The position numbers and the translations under genes were made by a program. Shown piece by piece: positions 9,143-18,549 of a DNA stretch of 64,000 nt. A model generated the notes under the pieces. The model worked only from the letters and a program-made list of their open reading frames with translations, ran no database searches and was not told where the DNA came from. How positions within the stretch are numbered: position 1 is the stretch's first letter; every line of letters starts with the position of its first letter. Source of the DNA: Gammaproteobacteria bacterium (lineage in GTDB: Bacteria > Pseudomonadota > Gammaproteobacteria > Competibacterales > Competibacteraceae). The DNA is taken from NCBI GenBank assembly GCA_024235135.1, contig JACKMZ010000007.1:62001-126000 (forward strand), written 5' to 3'.

Positions 9143-10528
9143 TCAATGCACGAGCGCGCCTTGCGGGCCCGCGCCCGTCGGCACGGCTTGACCTTCCGCC
9201 AATGGCAGGGGGTCGAGAATGGCGACGGTCAGGTTATCGTCACTGAGATATTTCTGCGCCACCGCGCGAATTTGTTCCGGCGTTACGGACTTGACTCGCT
9301 GCACGTAATCGTCCAACGCGCCCCACCCCAAACCCACCGTCTCCAAAATGCCCATACGCATGCCCTGATAAAACATCGAATCCCGTTGATAGACTTCGGC
9401 GGCGATCACCTGGGCGATCACCCGATCCAACTCGTCACGACTCACCAAATCCTCACGCAACCGTTTCACTTGACCACGCAGAGCCTGCTCCAACTCGGCC
9501 ACGTCGTGTCCAGGGGCCGGATTGCCCGACAGCACGAACTGATCCTCCAGGCGCGAAACCAGACTGTAACCGGCATTGGCGGAAGCGGCCACCTCGCTGC
9601 CTCGCACGAGATCGTGACTCAACCGGGCGCTGTCTCCGCCATCCAAAATCCCTTCCAACACTTCCAGGGCGTACGGTTCCCAATCTTGCTCGGCCGTCAC
9701 CAAGGAGGGCGTCTTGTAGCCCATGATCAAGTAAGGCAGTTTGGCCGGGGCCTTGACGACAACGCGCCGTCCCCCCTTTTGTGGAATTTCCGGAGTGTAT
9801 TTCACGGCTTGCACCGGACTGGGCTGCAAAGGACCGAAATAGGTTTTGGCCAGTTTCAGCACGTGTTGCGGATCGACATCGCCCACCACGACCAATACCG
9901 CATTGTTAGGCGCGTACCAGCGTTCATACCAGGCGCGCAAGTCCTGGACCTGCAAGGCTTTGATATCGTGCATCCAGCCGATGATCGGATGATGGTAGGG
10001 ACTGGTGACGAAACTGATGGCGCTGAACTGTTCGGAGGTCTGGCTCTCGGGGTCGTCCTCCGTGCGCAGACGCCGTTCCTCGGCCACCACCTGGGCTTCC
10101 TTGGTGAAATCCTCGCTGTTCAACGACAGATGACGCATGCGGTCGGCTTCCAGACGGAAGCTGATTTCCAATCGCTCCTTCTCCAACTTCTGAAAATACG
10201 CCGTGTAGTCGCGACTGGTGAAGGCATTTTCCTCGCCGCCTTGAGCCGCGATCAAACGCGAGAACTCGCCCGGTCCCAGTGTCGGGGTGCCCTTGAACAT
10301 CATGTGTTCCAGCATGTGGGAAATGCCGGTAATGCCGTCGGGCTCGTAACTGGAGCCCACCTTGTACCAGACTTGCGAAACCACCACGGGTGCGCGATGA
10401 TCCTCGCGCACCAACAGCTTCAAACCATTATCCAGCGTGAACTCGTGAGTCGTGGATGTCGTCGCCGACACCACGCCGTGCAAGCTCAACAACAGCAGAA
10501 ATAGCAATGTTTTGCGCATGGTGTGCAT
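9143..10528 (-). CDS. M16 zinc metallopeptidase, catalytic subunit
   Basis: A 461-residue exported M16 peptidase. The signal peptide is MRKTLLFLLLLSLHGVVSA (ATG 10519 is an equally good start). The inverted zinc motif HMLEH lies in GISHMLEHMMFKGT, and the third ligand Glu is in the downstream helix (AQVVAEERRLRTEDD). It should degrade peptides in the periplasm together with the inactive M16 protein at 7788-9098. The two genes are separated by 44 bases. Confidence 0.92.
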   Translation of the reverse strand: MHTMRKTLLFLLLLSLHGVVSATTSTTHEFTLDNGLKLLVREDHRAPVVVSQVWYKVGSSYEPDGITGISHMLEHMMFKGTPTLGPGEFSRLIAAQGGEENAFTSRDYTAYFQKLEKERLEISFRLEADRMRHLSLNSEDFTKEAQVVAEERRLRTEDDPESQTSEQFSAISFVTSPYHHPIIGWMHDIKALQVQDLRAWYERWYAPNNAVLVVVGDVDPQHVLKLAKTYFGPLQPSPVQAVKYTPEIPQKGGRRVVVKAPAKLPYLIMGYKTPSLVTAEQDWEPYALEVLEGILDGGDSARLSHDLVRGSEVAASANAGYSLVSRLEDQFVLSGNPAPGHDVAELEQALRGQVKRLREDLVSRDELDRVIAQVIAAEVYQRDSMFYQGMRMGILETVGLGWGALDDYVQRVKSVTPEQIRAVAQKYLSDDNLTVAILDPLPLAEGQAVPTGAGPQGALVH

Positions 10529-10620
10529 CTTTGTCTAACCGCCCGTTTAACTGCGGGCCGGATTGATAGTAGGATGAATAAGGCGTAGTCCACGCCACCG
10601 TTAATTCCCTTTGATTCCCC

Positions 10621-11733
10621 ATGTCTTCCGATCGCAACCGAAAATCGCCGCCCGACGAGCAAAATCCCGAGTCCGTAGACAGCAAGAAGTCGGGTCTGTT
10701 CGAGTATCTCAACAAACCGATAACGTTTTCTTTTCGATCCAAAACGGCCCAAGCGCCTGAACCGGGTTCCGGTCAGGTGGAAGCGGGCGCTACCAAGCCG
10801 GCGTTGTTCAAACGATTGAAAAGCCGTCTGAAACGCACCCGCACGGGTCTGTTCAGCGGTCTTGGCGATTTTCTACGTGGTGGAAAGGCCGTCGACGACG
10901 AGGTGCTGGAAGAATTGGAAACTCGGCTGCTGTTGGCCGATATCGGCGTGGAGGTCACGCAAGACGTCATCCAGGCATTGACCGCCTGCCTTCCCCGCCA
11001 ACAACCCGTCGATGTCGAAACGCTGCTCAGCGCGTTGCACACGCAAATGCTGGAAGTACTGGCGCCCTGCAACCAGCCATTGCAGCTCGCCGACGAACAT
11101 AAACCCTTCGTCCTACTCATGGTGGGCGTGAACGGCGCGGGGAAAACCACCACCATCGGTAAACTGGCCAAGCGCCTGCAAGCCGAAGGACGTTCCGTGA
11201 TGCTGGCCGCGGGCGATACCTTTCGCGCGGCGGCCGTGGAGCAACTGCAAGCTTGGGGAGAACGCAATCGCATTCCCGTGATCGCCCAACAGATAGGCGC
11301 TGATTCGGCTTCGGTGATTTACGACGCGATCGAATCGGCAAAGGCCCGCAAAATCGATGTCTTGATCGCGGATACGGCAGGGCGACTGCACACCCAATCC
11401 AATCTCATGGATGAACTGAAAAAGGTCAAACGGGTCATAGCCAAAATCGACGCCAGCGCCCCGCACGAAACCATGCTGGTAGTCGACGCGGGGACGGGTC
11501 AAAACGCCCTCAATCAGGCTATCCAGTTCCACGAGACGATCGGCCTGACCGGGATCACTCTGACCAAACTGGATGGCACCGCCAAGGGCGGCATTATCCT
11601 GGCCATCGCCAAACGCTTGGGCCTGCCCATTCGTTTTATCGGCGTGGGTGAAGACCTGGAGGATCTGCGCGCCTTCAACGCCGAGGAATTCGTCAGCGCC
11701 CTGCTCAGTGACGACGAAAACGACGCCCGCTGA
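10621..11733 (+). CDS. ftsY: Signal recognition particle receptor FtsY
   Basis: 370 residues. An SRP GTPase that docks ribosome-SRP complexes at the inner membrane. After a polar N-terminal A region come the N domain and the G domain with GVNGAGKTTTIGKLA (G1), DTFRAAAVEQL, DTAGRLH (G3), TKLDGTAKGG (G4) and the C-terminal FIGVGEDLEDLRAF. It is divergent from the M16 genes. Downstream, ftsE and ftsX, which normally follow in this order, are missing and rpoH comes next. Confidence 0.97.
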   Translation: MSSDRNRKSPPDEQNPESVDSKKSGLFEYLNKPITFSFRSKTAQAPEPGSGQVEAGATKPALFKRLKSRLKRTRTGLFSGLGDFLRGGKAVDDEVLEELETRLLLADIGVEVTQDVIQALTACLPRQQPVDVETLLSALHTQMLEVLAPCNQPLQLADEHKPFVLLMVGVNGAGKTTTIGKLAKRLQAEGRSVMLAAGDTFRAAAVEQLQAWGERNRIPVIAQQIGADSASVIYDAIESAKARKIDVLIADTAGRLHTQSNLMDELKKVKRVIAKIDASAPHETMLVVDAGTGQNALNQAIQFHETIGLTGITLTKLDGTAKGGIILAIAKRLGLPIRFIGVGEDLEDLRAFNAEEFVSALLSDDENDAR

Positions 11734-11752
11734 ACTAATGGCGCCCGCACGG

Positions 11753-11870
11753 TTGACAGCCGCTCAGTCCCCTACATTTTGAGCCTGCCGACGATAACGT
11801 CTAGGGAACTTCCTCCCTTCTTGGCACTCTCATGACCAGAGTGCTAACATAAGCCATGCGATTAAATCGC
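11753..11870 (+). promoter_or_regulatory. rpoH promoter region
   Basis: A promoter with TTGGCA (11821-11826) and TAACAT (11845-11850), 18 bases apart, overlaps the CIRCE palindrome. A second TTGACA lies at 11753-11758 without a good -10. The gene is preceded by GGGAGG about eight bases before ATG 11884. Confidence 0.55.
11821..11847 (+). promoter_or_regulatory. CIRCE operator (HrcA-type) upstream of rpoH
   Basis: TTGGCACTC-N9-GAGTGCTAA matches the CIRCE consensus TTAGCACTC-N9-GAGTGCTAA at 17 of 18 positions with the exact nine-base spacer. CIRCE is the binding site of the heat-shock repressor HrcA and normally lies before groE or dnaK. Here it overlaps the likely rpoH promoter, which predicts HrcA control of sigma-32 synthesis. 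Confidence 0.92.
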
Positions 11871-11883
11871 GGGAGGATAATAA

Positions 11884-12753
11884 ATGAGTGTTGCGCTGGT
11901 TCCTAAATCCATGAATTTGCCAGCACCTATAGATAGCCTGGACAGCTACGTTCAGGCGGTCAATTCGATACCGCTGCTCAGCGCGGAAGAAGAACAGAAT
12001 CTGGCCTTGAGGCTCCGGGAACAGAACGACCTGGAGGCGGCTCGTCACTTGATTTTGGCGCATTTGCGCCTGGTGGTCCGTATTGCCAGAGCTTACATGG
12101 GCTATGGCCTGCCCTTGGGCGATCTCGTCCAGGAAGGCAACGTCGGCCTGATGAAAGCGGTCAAGCGTTTCGACCCCTCGCACGGGGTGCGTCTGGCGGC
12201 CTTCGCCATTCACTGGATTCGCGCGGAAATTCACGAATTCATCCTGCGCAACTGGCGCATCGTCAAAGTCGCCACCACCAAGGGGCAACGCAAACTCTTC
12301 TTCAATCTGCGTAGCGCCAAGAAGCGCCTGGGGTGGTTCAGCCGGGATGAAATCGACGCCGTAGCCGAGAATCTGGGCGTCTCCGCCGAAAGCGTGGTGG
12401 AGATGGAGTCCCGTTTGAGCGGCCATGATGTTTCGTTCGACCCATCGCCTCTGGCCGATGGCGATGAGGAATGGGAAAGCACGGCGCCCGCGGGTTATCT
12501 GCAAGACCCCAATGCGGACCCGGCCGAATTGCTGGAACGGGAAGACTGGGACGATCAGGCCAGTGAAAAGCTCGCCGCGGCGCTGGATAGCCTCGACGGA
12601 CGAAGCCGGGACATCGTGAATCGCCGGTGGTTGAGCGAAAACAAGCCGACCCTGCATGAGTTGGCCGCCGAATACAATGTATCCGCCGAGCGGATTCGCC
12701 AAATCGAAAACAGCGCCATCCGGAAGCTGAAAAAATCCCTCCCGGCCCGTTGA
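11884..12753 (+). CDS. rpoH: RNA polymerase heat-shock sigma factor (sigma-32)
   Basis: 289 residues. It directs RNA polymerase to heat-shock promoters. Visible features are region 2 ([40 protein letters not shown]), the RpoH box QRKLFFNLR and a region 4 helix-turn-helix near the C-terminus ([19 protein letters not shown]). It follows ftsY by 150 bases that carry a CIRCE element. Confidence 0.97.
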   Translation: MSVALVPKSMNLPAPIDSLDSYVQAVNSIPLLSAEEEQNLALRLREQNDLEAARHLILAHLRLVVRIARAYMGYGLPLGDLVQEGNVGLMKAVKRFDPSHGVRLAAFAIHWIRAEIHEFILRNWRIVKVATTKGQRKLFFNLRSAKKRLGWFSRDEIDAVAENLGVSAESVVEMESRLSGHDVSFDPSPLADGDEEWESTAPAGYLQDPNADPAELLEREDWDDQASEKLAAALDSLDGRSRDIVNRRWLSENKPTLHELAAEYNVSAERIRQIENSAIRKLKKSLPAR

Positions 12754-12763
12754 GACGGGCCGG
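12742..12763 (+). terminator. GC-rich hairpin overlapping the rpoH stop
   Basis: CCGGCCCGT and ACGGGCCGG form a perfect nine-base stem with loop TGAG, which includes the stop codon. There is no clear T run after it, so termination is possible but unproven. Confidence 0.45.
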
Positions 12764-13078
12764 ATGCGGCCTCTATTTCCCATCCGAAACATCAAATCCG
12801 GCCGGCAATTCGGCGAAACCCGAGTTTGTGATTTCGCGTCCTGTGCGTTCGGGAAGTGCAAAAAAATACCGAACAACAGCCAATAACGATCCATTCTTTA
12901 ATGACCCATTCACCGGATACGAACCGTGGCATGCAGCGGCAAATCGGTGATTAACCCTTGCGAACCCAGGTGTTGACACCGAGAAATTGCCAGGCATGAC
13001 GGGACGTAACGACTGGTCAAGGCGTAATAAGTGTATTACGCTAAGCTTATGAGTATTACCTCTTGGGGGTAGCGCATT
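12764..13078. other. Gene-free stretch upstream of the VapBC-like pair
   Basis: About 315 bases with no supported gene. It holds a TTGACA at 12973-12978 with no good -10, and the 20-bp operator-like palindrome at 13022-13041. Confidence 0.5.
13022..13041. promoter_or_regulatory. Inverted repeat, candidate autoregulatory operator
   Basis: GCGTAATA and TATTACGC form perfect eight-base arms around AGTG, 38 bases before the antitoxin start. A further half-site GTATTAC follows at about 13052-13058. Position and form fit autoregulation by the AbrB-type antitoxin. Confidence 0.65.
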
Positions 13079-13309
13079 ATGCAGACCTCAACTTTGACCG
13101 CTAAAGGTCAAGTCACCATTCCTGCCGAAGTACGTCGGTTTCTTAATTTGAAACCGGGGGACCAGATCGCTTTCGTTCTGGAAGACGGCCGTGTAACCGT
13201 TGTCCGCAGCGAAGATCGGATAGAGGCGGCCTTTGGCATCATCAAGGCGGATCTGTCGATAGGCAGCGATGACATGAAGCGCATCGTAAGAGAACAGGCG
13301 GGACGATGA
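13079..13309 (+). CDS. AbrB/MazE-fold antitoxin
   Basis: A 76-residue SpoVT/AbrB-type DNA-binding protein: TLTAKGQVTIPAEVRRFL followed by GDQIAFVLEDGRVTV is the classic swapped-hairpin fold. The C-terminal part (about residues 48-76) would bind and block the toxin encoded next. Its stop overlaps the start of the PIN-domain gene (ATGA at 13306), the usual antitoxin-toxin arrangement. It probably represses its own operon at the palindrome upstream. Confidence 0.9.
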   Translation: MQTSTLTAKGQVTIPAEVRRFLNLKPGDQIAFVLEDGRVTVVRSEDRIEAAFGIIKADLSIGSDDMKRIVREQAGR

Positions 13310-13698
13310 TCGCCGTCGATGCCACGGTCTTGGTCCGTTTGCTCATCGACGACGCCGGGCAATTGGAGCAAATCAAGTTGGCGCGCACCCTGGCTAGTCG
13401 TATCGGCGAAGTCTACGTGCCGCTGCTGGTGCTCGTGGAGTGCGTGTCGGTGTTGGAAAACGCCTATTGCCTGGAACGGACAGCGATCGTCACGGCATTG
13501 ACTCACCTGCAAACCAACAGCGCCTTCGTCCTTCAGGACGAATCGATCGTCCTGAAGGCATTGGATTTATATCGCGCCGGCAACGCCGAATTCGCCGACG
13601 CCATCGTGCTGGCCCAGGCACAACGCGAAGGGCTGGAACTTCATACCTTCGATAAACGCCTGGCGCGGCTCTCCGGCGTGCTGGCCGTGAAAGTGTGA
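13306..13698 (+). CDS. PIN-domain ribonuclease toxin (VapC-like)
   Basis: A 130-residue PIN-domain protein. The acidic residues of the active site are visible: MIAVDATVLVRLL (Asp at 5), VLVECVSVL (Glu), NAEFADAIVLAQA (Asp) and the C-terminal HTFDKRLARL. VapC-type toxins cleave tRNA or rRNA; the target here cannot be told. It overlaps the antitoxin by four bases. The family call is firm, the substrate is unknown. Confidence 0.9.
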   Translation: MIAVDATVLVRLLIDDAGQLEQIKLARTLASRIGEVYVPLLVLVECVSVLENAYCLERTAIVTALTHLQTNSAFVLQDESIVLKALDLYRAGNAEFADAIVLAQAQREGLELHTFDKRLARLSGVLAVKV

Positions 13699-13786
13699 AC
13701 AGTTAACCGTTCCCAACGGCTTCAACAGCCAGGCGTGGGCATCCCGGAAGGCTGGGAACGCCTATACGTTCACCGATCAATCGCTC

Positions 13787-15277
13787 ATGAGCAAGCGTTT
13801 CGCTCTACTGCTCGGTGCCTTGTACCTAGCCTCCTGCGCCGTGGCGCCCCCGCCGAACCCCCCGCTGGATCGCTGCCTGAACCTCTATCGGGAACTCGAC
13901 CGTACGGTTGCCGAACAGGGAACAACGCCCTACTCACCCCGCCGCATCACCGGTTTTCCCTATCTGCGGGTCGATCGATTTCTCGCCCAGTTCCGCAATC
14001 AGGCCCTCGATCCGGCTGAGGAAAAAGCATGGCTGGCACGGCTGGCCGAACAGGATCGGGCCAGCCGCTCCATCGAACTAAGTTCCCTGCCAACGGTGGC
14101 GACGGACCGATTGAGCACCCGCTACGCTCCGGATGGCCCTCTGTCACAAGCCCTGGCGGACTGCTCACAGAATTTGCGGGACTACGATCTGAGCCATCCT
14201 CGACGGCTGGCCCTGATCCGACAACGGGCCGTCGTACCCGATGACTACCTGACTCTGAACCAGATCTTGGGTGTATACCCGCTGACGGCCTTGCCGGTGA
14301 GTCAGGGTGTGGCACGCTGGCATGGCGAGGCCCACCGAATGTTCGACACGCCGTTAAAGGCCCTGCCGGTGCAGGGACGGTTACAACGCTTCCAGCCGCC
14401 GGAAAATACCGGGCGCGAACCCATCGCCACCCCATGGGCAGGGGATGCCTTGGGCATTCCGCAGCTGAGTGCGCGGCAAATCGATGACCTTTATCAGCGC
14501 TATGCCCCGGTTTGGGAAATCGACGTGACCGGTGCTTTCGACCTTCCCGGCGCTCCCCGCTGGCAAGCGGACGGAGTGCCTACGGTCGAATCCCGTGTAC
14601 CGATCGTTTATCGCTATCTGTCCTATACCCAATGGCAAGGCCATGTCCTGCCGCAATTAAACTATCTCGTCTGGTTCGCCGAACGTCCGCGCACCGGGCC
14701 TTGGGATATACTCGGCGGTCCGCTGGACGGCTTGATCTGGCGGGTCACGCTGAATACGCAGGGCCAACCCCTGCTCTACGACAGTATTCACGCTTGCGGC
14801 TGCTATCATCAGTTGTTTCCCACCCTGGGCCTGAGCTTACGTCCAGCCGCCCTGCGCTTGCCCGAACCGCCTCTGCTACCGCAATACGCTCCTCCCCTGC
14901 GACCCGGTGAACGGCTGGTCATCCGTCTGCAATCCGGAACGCATTACATACAACGGGTTTATGCCGCCCCGGCGGACGGCCGAGCCTATGCCTGGCGCGA
15001 TTACCGGGAACTGTACGCCATACCGGCGGCCCGTCAGCCAGCGCGCAGCCTGTTTGGACCCACTGGACTGGTCCCTGGTACGGAACGGCGGGAGCGTTTT
15101 CTTCTCTGGCCCATGGGTATACCGTCGCCGGGCGCCATGCGCGAACGCGGCCATCACGCCACGGCCTTCGTCGGACGCCGCCATTTCGACGACGCCAATC
15201 TGCTGGAGCTATTTTTCGAACCCTACACACCGCAGGCGAAAGCCGCCCCACCGACACGAACTACCCCGTACCGTTAA
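13787..15277 (+). CDS. Lipoprotein of unknown function
   Basis: 496 residues with a lipoprotein signal (MSKRFALLLGALYLASC, lipobox LASC at about 14-17). The mature part is long and Pro/Arg-rich, with no repeat and no motif I recognise; DIxGAFDLPGxPxW-like and HACGCYHQLFP segments stand out. The next gene, cysG, starts eight bases after the stop, so they may be co-transcribed. Function unknown; periplasmic or outer-membrane anchoring is inferred from the lipobox. Confidence 0.75.
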   Translation: MSKRFALLLGALYLASCAVAPPPNPPLDRCLNLYRELDRTVAEQGTTPYSPRRITGFPYLRVDRFLAQFRNQALDPAEEKAWLARLAEQDRASRSIELSSLPTVATDRLSTRYAPDGPLSQALADCSQNLRDYDLSHPRRLALIRQRAVVPDDYLTLNQILGVYPLTALPVSQGVARWHGEAHRMFDTPLKALPVQGRLQRFQPPENTGREPIATPWAGDALGIPQLSARQIDDLYQRYAPVWEIDVTGAFDLPGAPRWQADGVPTVESRVPIVYRYLSYTQWQGHVLPQLNYLVWFAERPRTGPWDILGGPLDGLIWRVTLNTQGQPLLYDSIHACGCYHQLFPTLGLSLRPAALRLPEPPLLPQYAPPLRPGERLVIRLQSGTHYIQRVYAAPADGRAYAWRDYRELYAIPAARQPARSLFGPTGLVPGTERRERFLLWPMGIPSPGAMRERGHHATAFVGRRHFDDANLLELFFEPYTPQAKAAPPTRTTPYR

Positions 15278-15284
15278 TCTCAGC

Positions 15285-16688
15285 ATGAATTATTTACCAG
15301 TCTTCATGAACCTCCGTGGCCGCCACTGCCTGGTGGCAGGCGGCGGCGAGGTGGCGACGCGCAAGGTGGACTTGTTGTTGCAAGCCGGCGCACGGGTGAC
15401 GGTGGTCGCCCCGTCTCTAACGGAGAGCCTCCAAACACTGCGCGACGAGCAAGGATTCACGTATTGCCCCCGGCCCTTCGCACCTCCCGATCTGGACGAT
15501 TGCGTTCTGGTCATCGCCGCGACCGGCGAAGAGGCCATCAATCGTGAGATATCTACGCTCTGCCAGGCGCGATCGCTGCCGGTCAATGTGGTCGATCAAG
15601 CGGAACTGTGCAGTTTCATCATGCCCGCCATTATCGATCGCTCGCCGCTGATGATCGCGATCTCCAGCGGAGGAGCAGCGCCCGTGCTGAGCCGTTTGTT
15701 GCGCGGCCGGCTGGAATCGCTGATCCCGGCCACCTACGGCCGCTTGGCCCGTTTCGCCGCCCGCTTCCGCCCAACGGTGAAGCAACGGCTCCCCTTTGAG
15801 CGACGGCGAGCCTTCTGGGAACAGATATTGCAAAGTTCCATTACGGAGCTCGTGCTGACAGGGCGTGAGGCGGAAGCCGACGCACGCTTGGAGGAAACCC
15901 TGCGGCAAGCGGCCGAGCGGCCGACCATGACCGGCGAAGTGTATTTGGTCGGCGGCGGTCCCGGCGATCCGGATCTGCTGACCTTCCGGGCATTGCGGCT
16001 GATGCAGCAAGCCGACGTGGTGGTCTACGATCGGCTGGTTTCCCAAGCCGTGCTGGATCTGACGCGGCGCGACGCACAACGCATCTACGCCGGCAAGGCA
16101 CGCGGCGATCATACGTTGTCGCAGACCGAGATCAACCGGTTGCTGCTGGAACTGGCCAGAGCCGGCCAACGCGTGCTGCGCCTCAAGGGGGGCGATCCGT
16201 TCATCTTTGGGCGGGGCGGAGAGGAGCTGGAAACTTTGGCGCAGGCAGGCATTCCGTTCCAGGTCGTGCCCGGCGTCACGGCCGCTTCAGGCTGCGCGGC
16301 CTATGCCGGAATTCCGCTGACTCACCGGGATTATGCCCACACCTGCGTGTTCGTCAGCGGTCACCTGCATGATGGCAGCTTGTCATTGAATTGGCCGAGC
16401 CTGATCCAACCCCGGCAAACCCTGGTGTTTTACATGGGACTGAACAGCCTGGAGGCGATTTGTACCGGTCTGATGGAACATGGCATGGCGGCCACCATGC
16501 CGGCGGCTTTGGTGGAACATGGCACCTTGCCCGAGCAGCGGGTACACAAAGCGACACTCGCCGACTTGCCGCGTCACATCGAGACAGCCAACGTTCAACC
16601 TCCTTGTCTGCTGATCGTGGGGGAAGTGGTGAAACTGAATCGAGACCTGGCCTGGTTCGGCCAGACGGCTACGGGAGGAACAATGTGA
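15285..16688 (+). CDS. cysG: Siroheme synthase (trifunctional CysG)
   Basis: 467 residues. It makes siroheme from uroporphyrinogen III. The N-terminal half is the NAD-dependent precorrin-2 dehydrogenase/ferrochelatase: VAGGGEVATRKVDLLL, the VIAATGEE segment and SSGGAAPVLSRLLR with the phospho-serine position. The C-terminal half is the SAM-dependent methyltransferase: VGGGPGDPDLLTFRAL, RLKGGDPFIFGRGGEE, VVPGVTAASG and YAGIPLTHRDYA. I chose ATG 15285 because CysG proteins begin MxxLPVFxNL. Confidence 0.96.
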   Translation: MNYLPVFMNLRGRHCLVAGGGEVATRKVDLLLQAGARVTVVAPSLTESLQTLRDEQGFTYCPRPFAPPDLDDCVLVIAATGEEAINREISTLCQARSLPVNVVDQAELCSFIMPAIIDRSPLMIAISSGGAAPVLSRLLRGRLESLIPATYGRLARFAARFRPTVKQRLPFERRRAFWEQILQSSITELVLTGREAEADARLEETLRQAAERPTMTGEVYLVGGGPGDPDLLTFRALRLMQQADVVVYDRLVSQAVLDLTRRDAQRIYAGKARGDHTLSQTEINRLLLELARAGQRVLRLKGGDPFIFGRGGEELETLAQAGIPFQVVPGVTAASGCAAYAGIPLTHRDYAHTCVFVSGHLHDGSLSLNWPSLIQPRQTLVFYMGLNSLEAICTGLMEHGMAATMPAALVEHGTLPEQRVHKATLADLPRHIETANVQPPCLLIVGEVVKLNRDLAWFGQTATGGTM

Positions 16689-17275
16689 GATTTTTCATCG
16701 CACTGTTGTTGATCTGTGCGATCGGGGCTTATATCACTTGGAGCGACCGGCCGATCAAGCGGCCGCCGGGGATTTTGGCCTCCAGCGCGCCCGTGCAGAA
16801 ACCGATATCCGGCAGTCTACCGGCGCTGGACAAGGCAGGCTACACGATCAAGCCGCTGGCGACGTTCGAAGTCGAAGCCCGCGTGCTCTCGAAGGAAGAT
16901 TACAGCTTCGACGAAGGCGCGGCCCTGGCTCCGGTCGATTTGGCCTTGGGCTGGGATAAAATGTCCGACACCGACGTGTTGAGTCATTTCGAAATCAGCC
17001 AGAGCGGCCGTTTTTATTACTGGAGCACGCCGGAGTTCCCCATTCCCCGGCACGACGTGGAAACCCAGAGCGCCAATATGCACATGATTCCCGCCACGCG
17101 GACCATCGAAAAACGACTCAAGTCCATCCGCAACGGCAATCTGGTCCGATTCTCCGGCTATCTCGTGGAAGTCAACCGTGACGACGGCTGGCATTGGCGC
17201 AGTTCCCTGACCCGGAACGATACCGGCAACGGCGCTTGCGAACTGGTTTGGGTGGAAACGCTGGACGTGTTCTAA
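16685..17275 (+). CDS. Membrane-anchored protein of unknown function
   Basis: A 196-residue protein starting at GTG 16685, which overlaps the cysG stop by four bases (GTGA). The N-terminus is a membrane anchor (RFFIALLLICAIGAYITW). The remainder is probably outside the cytoplasm and includes the well-conserved-looking segment LVRFSGYLVEV and a C-terminal CELVWVETLDV. The tight overlap with cysG indicates translational coupling. I do not recognise the family. It converges with lysA. Confidence 0.75.
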   Translation: MRFFIALLLICAIGAYITWSDRPIKRPPGILASSAPVQKPISGSLPALDKAGYTIKPLATFEVEARVLSKEDYSFDEGAALAPVDLALGWDKMSDTDVLSHFEISQSGRFYYWSTPEFPIPRHDVETQSANMHMIPATRTIEKRLKSIRNGNLVRFSGYLVEVNRDDGWHWRSSLTRNDTGNGACELVWVETLDVF

Positions 17276-17285
17276 TGCGGTCGCT

Positions 17286-18533
17286 TCAGGGCAGCAGTGA
17301 CTCGCCGGCATAGAGTTCGGCCAGCGTTTCCCGACGCCGGATCAAATGCACGCGCGATCCATCGACCATCACTTCGGCCGCGCGGGGGCGAGTATTGTAG
17401 TTGGAACTCATCGCCATGCCATAGGCGCCGGCGGAACGTACCGCCAACAAATCACCCGGTTGCAGATTCAAATCCCGCTGCTTGCCGAGAAAGTCCCCCG
17501 TTTCGCACACCGGACCCACTACGTCGTAAAGGCGAGCTTCACCGTCATCGCGCGGCTGGACGGGAATGACGTTCAAATAGGCCGAATACAGGGCCGGGCG
17601 CAGCATATCGTTCATGGCCGCATCGACGACGGCGAAATTCTTATGCTCGTTGTGCTTGAGCAATTCCACGCGGGTCACCAGAATCCCGGCGTTGCCGACG
17701 ATGGCTCGGCCCGGCTCAATCACGATCTCATAAGGCAAACCCTGCAACACTCCCAGGAGCGCGGCGGCCTGCTCGGCGGGTAGCGGCGGGGTTTCATCGC
17801 GATAACGAATGCCCAAACCGCCCCCCACGTCCAGATGGCGAATACGCACCCCCCGAACCTCCAATTGCCGGACCAGCTCCAGCACCCGCGTCAAAGCGTC
17901 CACGAACGGGTCCAGACGAGTCAGTTGCGAACCGATATGGCAGTCCACCCCGACCACCTCGATATGTGGCAACGTCGCGGCTTCGCCATAAAGTGCCGGC
18001 GCATCCTGGATGGCGATGCCGAATTTGTTGTCCTTGAGTCCGGTGGAAATATACGGGTGGGTTTCAGGGTCGACATCCGGATTCACGCGCAACGATACGG
18101 GCGCCCGCTTGCCCAGTCGTCCGGCTATTTCGTCGAGCGTGCGCAGTTCCGAATCCGACTCGACATTGAAGCAGGAAATACCCACTTGCAAGGCCCGGCT
18201 GATTTCATCGCGGCGCTTGGCCACGCCGGAAAACACCACCTTGCCCGGATCGCCGCCAGCCGCCAGCACCCTTTCCAGTTCGCCGACCGAGACGATGTCG
18301 AAACCCGACCCCAGCCGGGCCATGACGTTCAACACGGCTAGATTGCTGTTCGCTTTCACCGCGTAACAGACCCGATGGGGATGATCGCCGAAGGCGTTGT
18401 CGAAAGCCCGCCAGTGCCGTTCTATGGTGGCGCGGGAATAGATGTAACAGGGCGTGCCGTAGGCTTGCGCGATCGCGCTGACCTCGACGTCCTCGGCGCA
18501 CAGACGCCCGTTGCGGTATTCGAAGTGATCCAT
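17286..18533 (-). CDS. lysA: Diaminopimelate decarboxylase
   Basis: 415 residues. A PLP enzyme that converts meso-diaminopimelate to lysine. Visible are YAVKANSN with the PLP lysine, HIGSQ, the glycine-rich DVGGGLGI and EPGRAIVGNAG for phosphate binding, and CETGDFLG near the C-terminus with the catalytic Cys. The start at 18533 (MDHFEYRNGRL) is the usual one. It lies 16 bases after the lptM-like gene, the normal order in this group; dapF, which often follows, is not present here. Confidence 0.96.
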   Translation of the reverse strand: MDHFEYRNGRLCAEDVEVSAIAQAYGTPCYIYSRATIERHWRAFDNAFGDHPHRVCYAVKANSNLAVLNVMARLGSGFDIVSVGELERVLAAGGDPGKVVFSGVAKRRDEISRALQVGISCFNVESDSELRTLDEIAGRLGKRAPVSLRVNPDVDPETHPYISTGLKDNKFGIAIQDAPALYGEAATLPHIEVVGVDCHIGSQLTRLDPFVDALTRVLELVRQLEVRGVRIRHLDVGGGLGIRYRDETPPLPAEQAAALLGVLQGLPYEIVIEPGRAIVGNAGILVTRVELLKHNEHKNFAVVDAAMNDMLRPALYSAYLNVIPVQPRDDGEARLYDVVGPVCETGDFLGKQRDLNLQPGDLLAVRSAGAYGMAMSSNYNTRPRAAEVMVDGSRVHLIRRRETLAELYAGESLLP

Positions 18534-18549
18534 TGCCGACGTGCTCGAA

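Noticed and set aside
9146..10504. 452-residue open frame antisense to the catalytic M16 gene
   Set aside because: Shadow; the minus strand encodes a clear peptidase.
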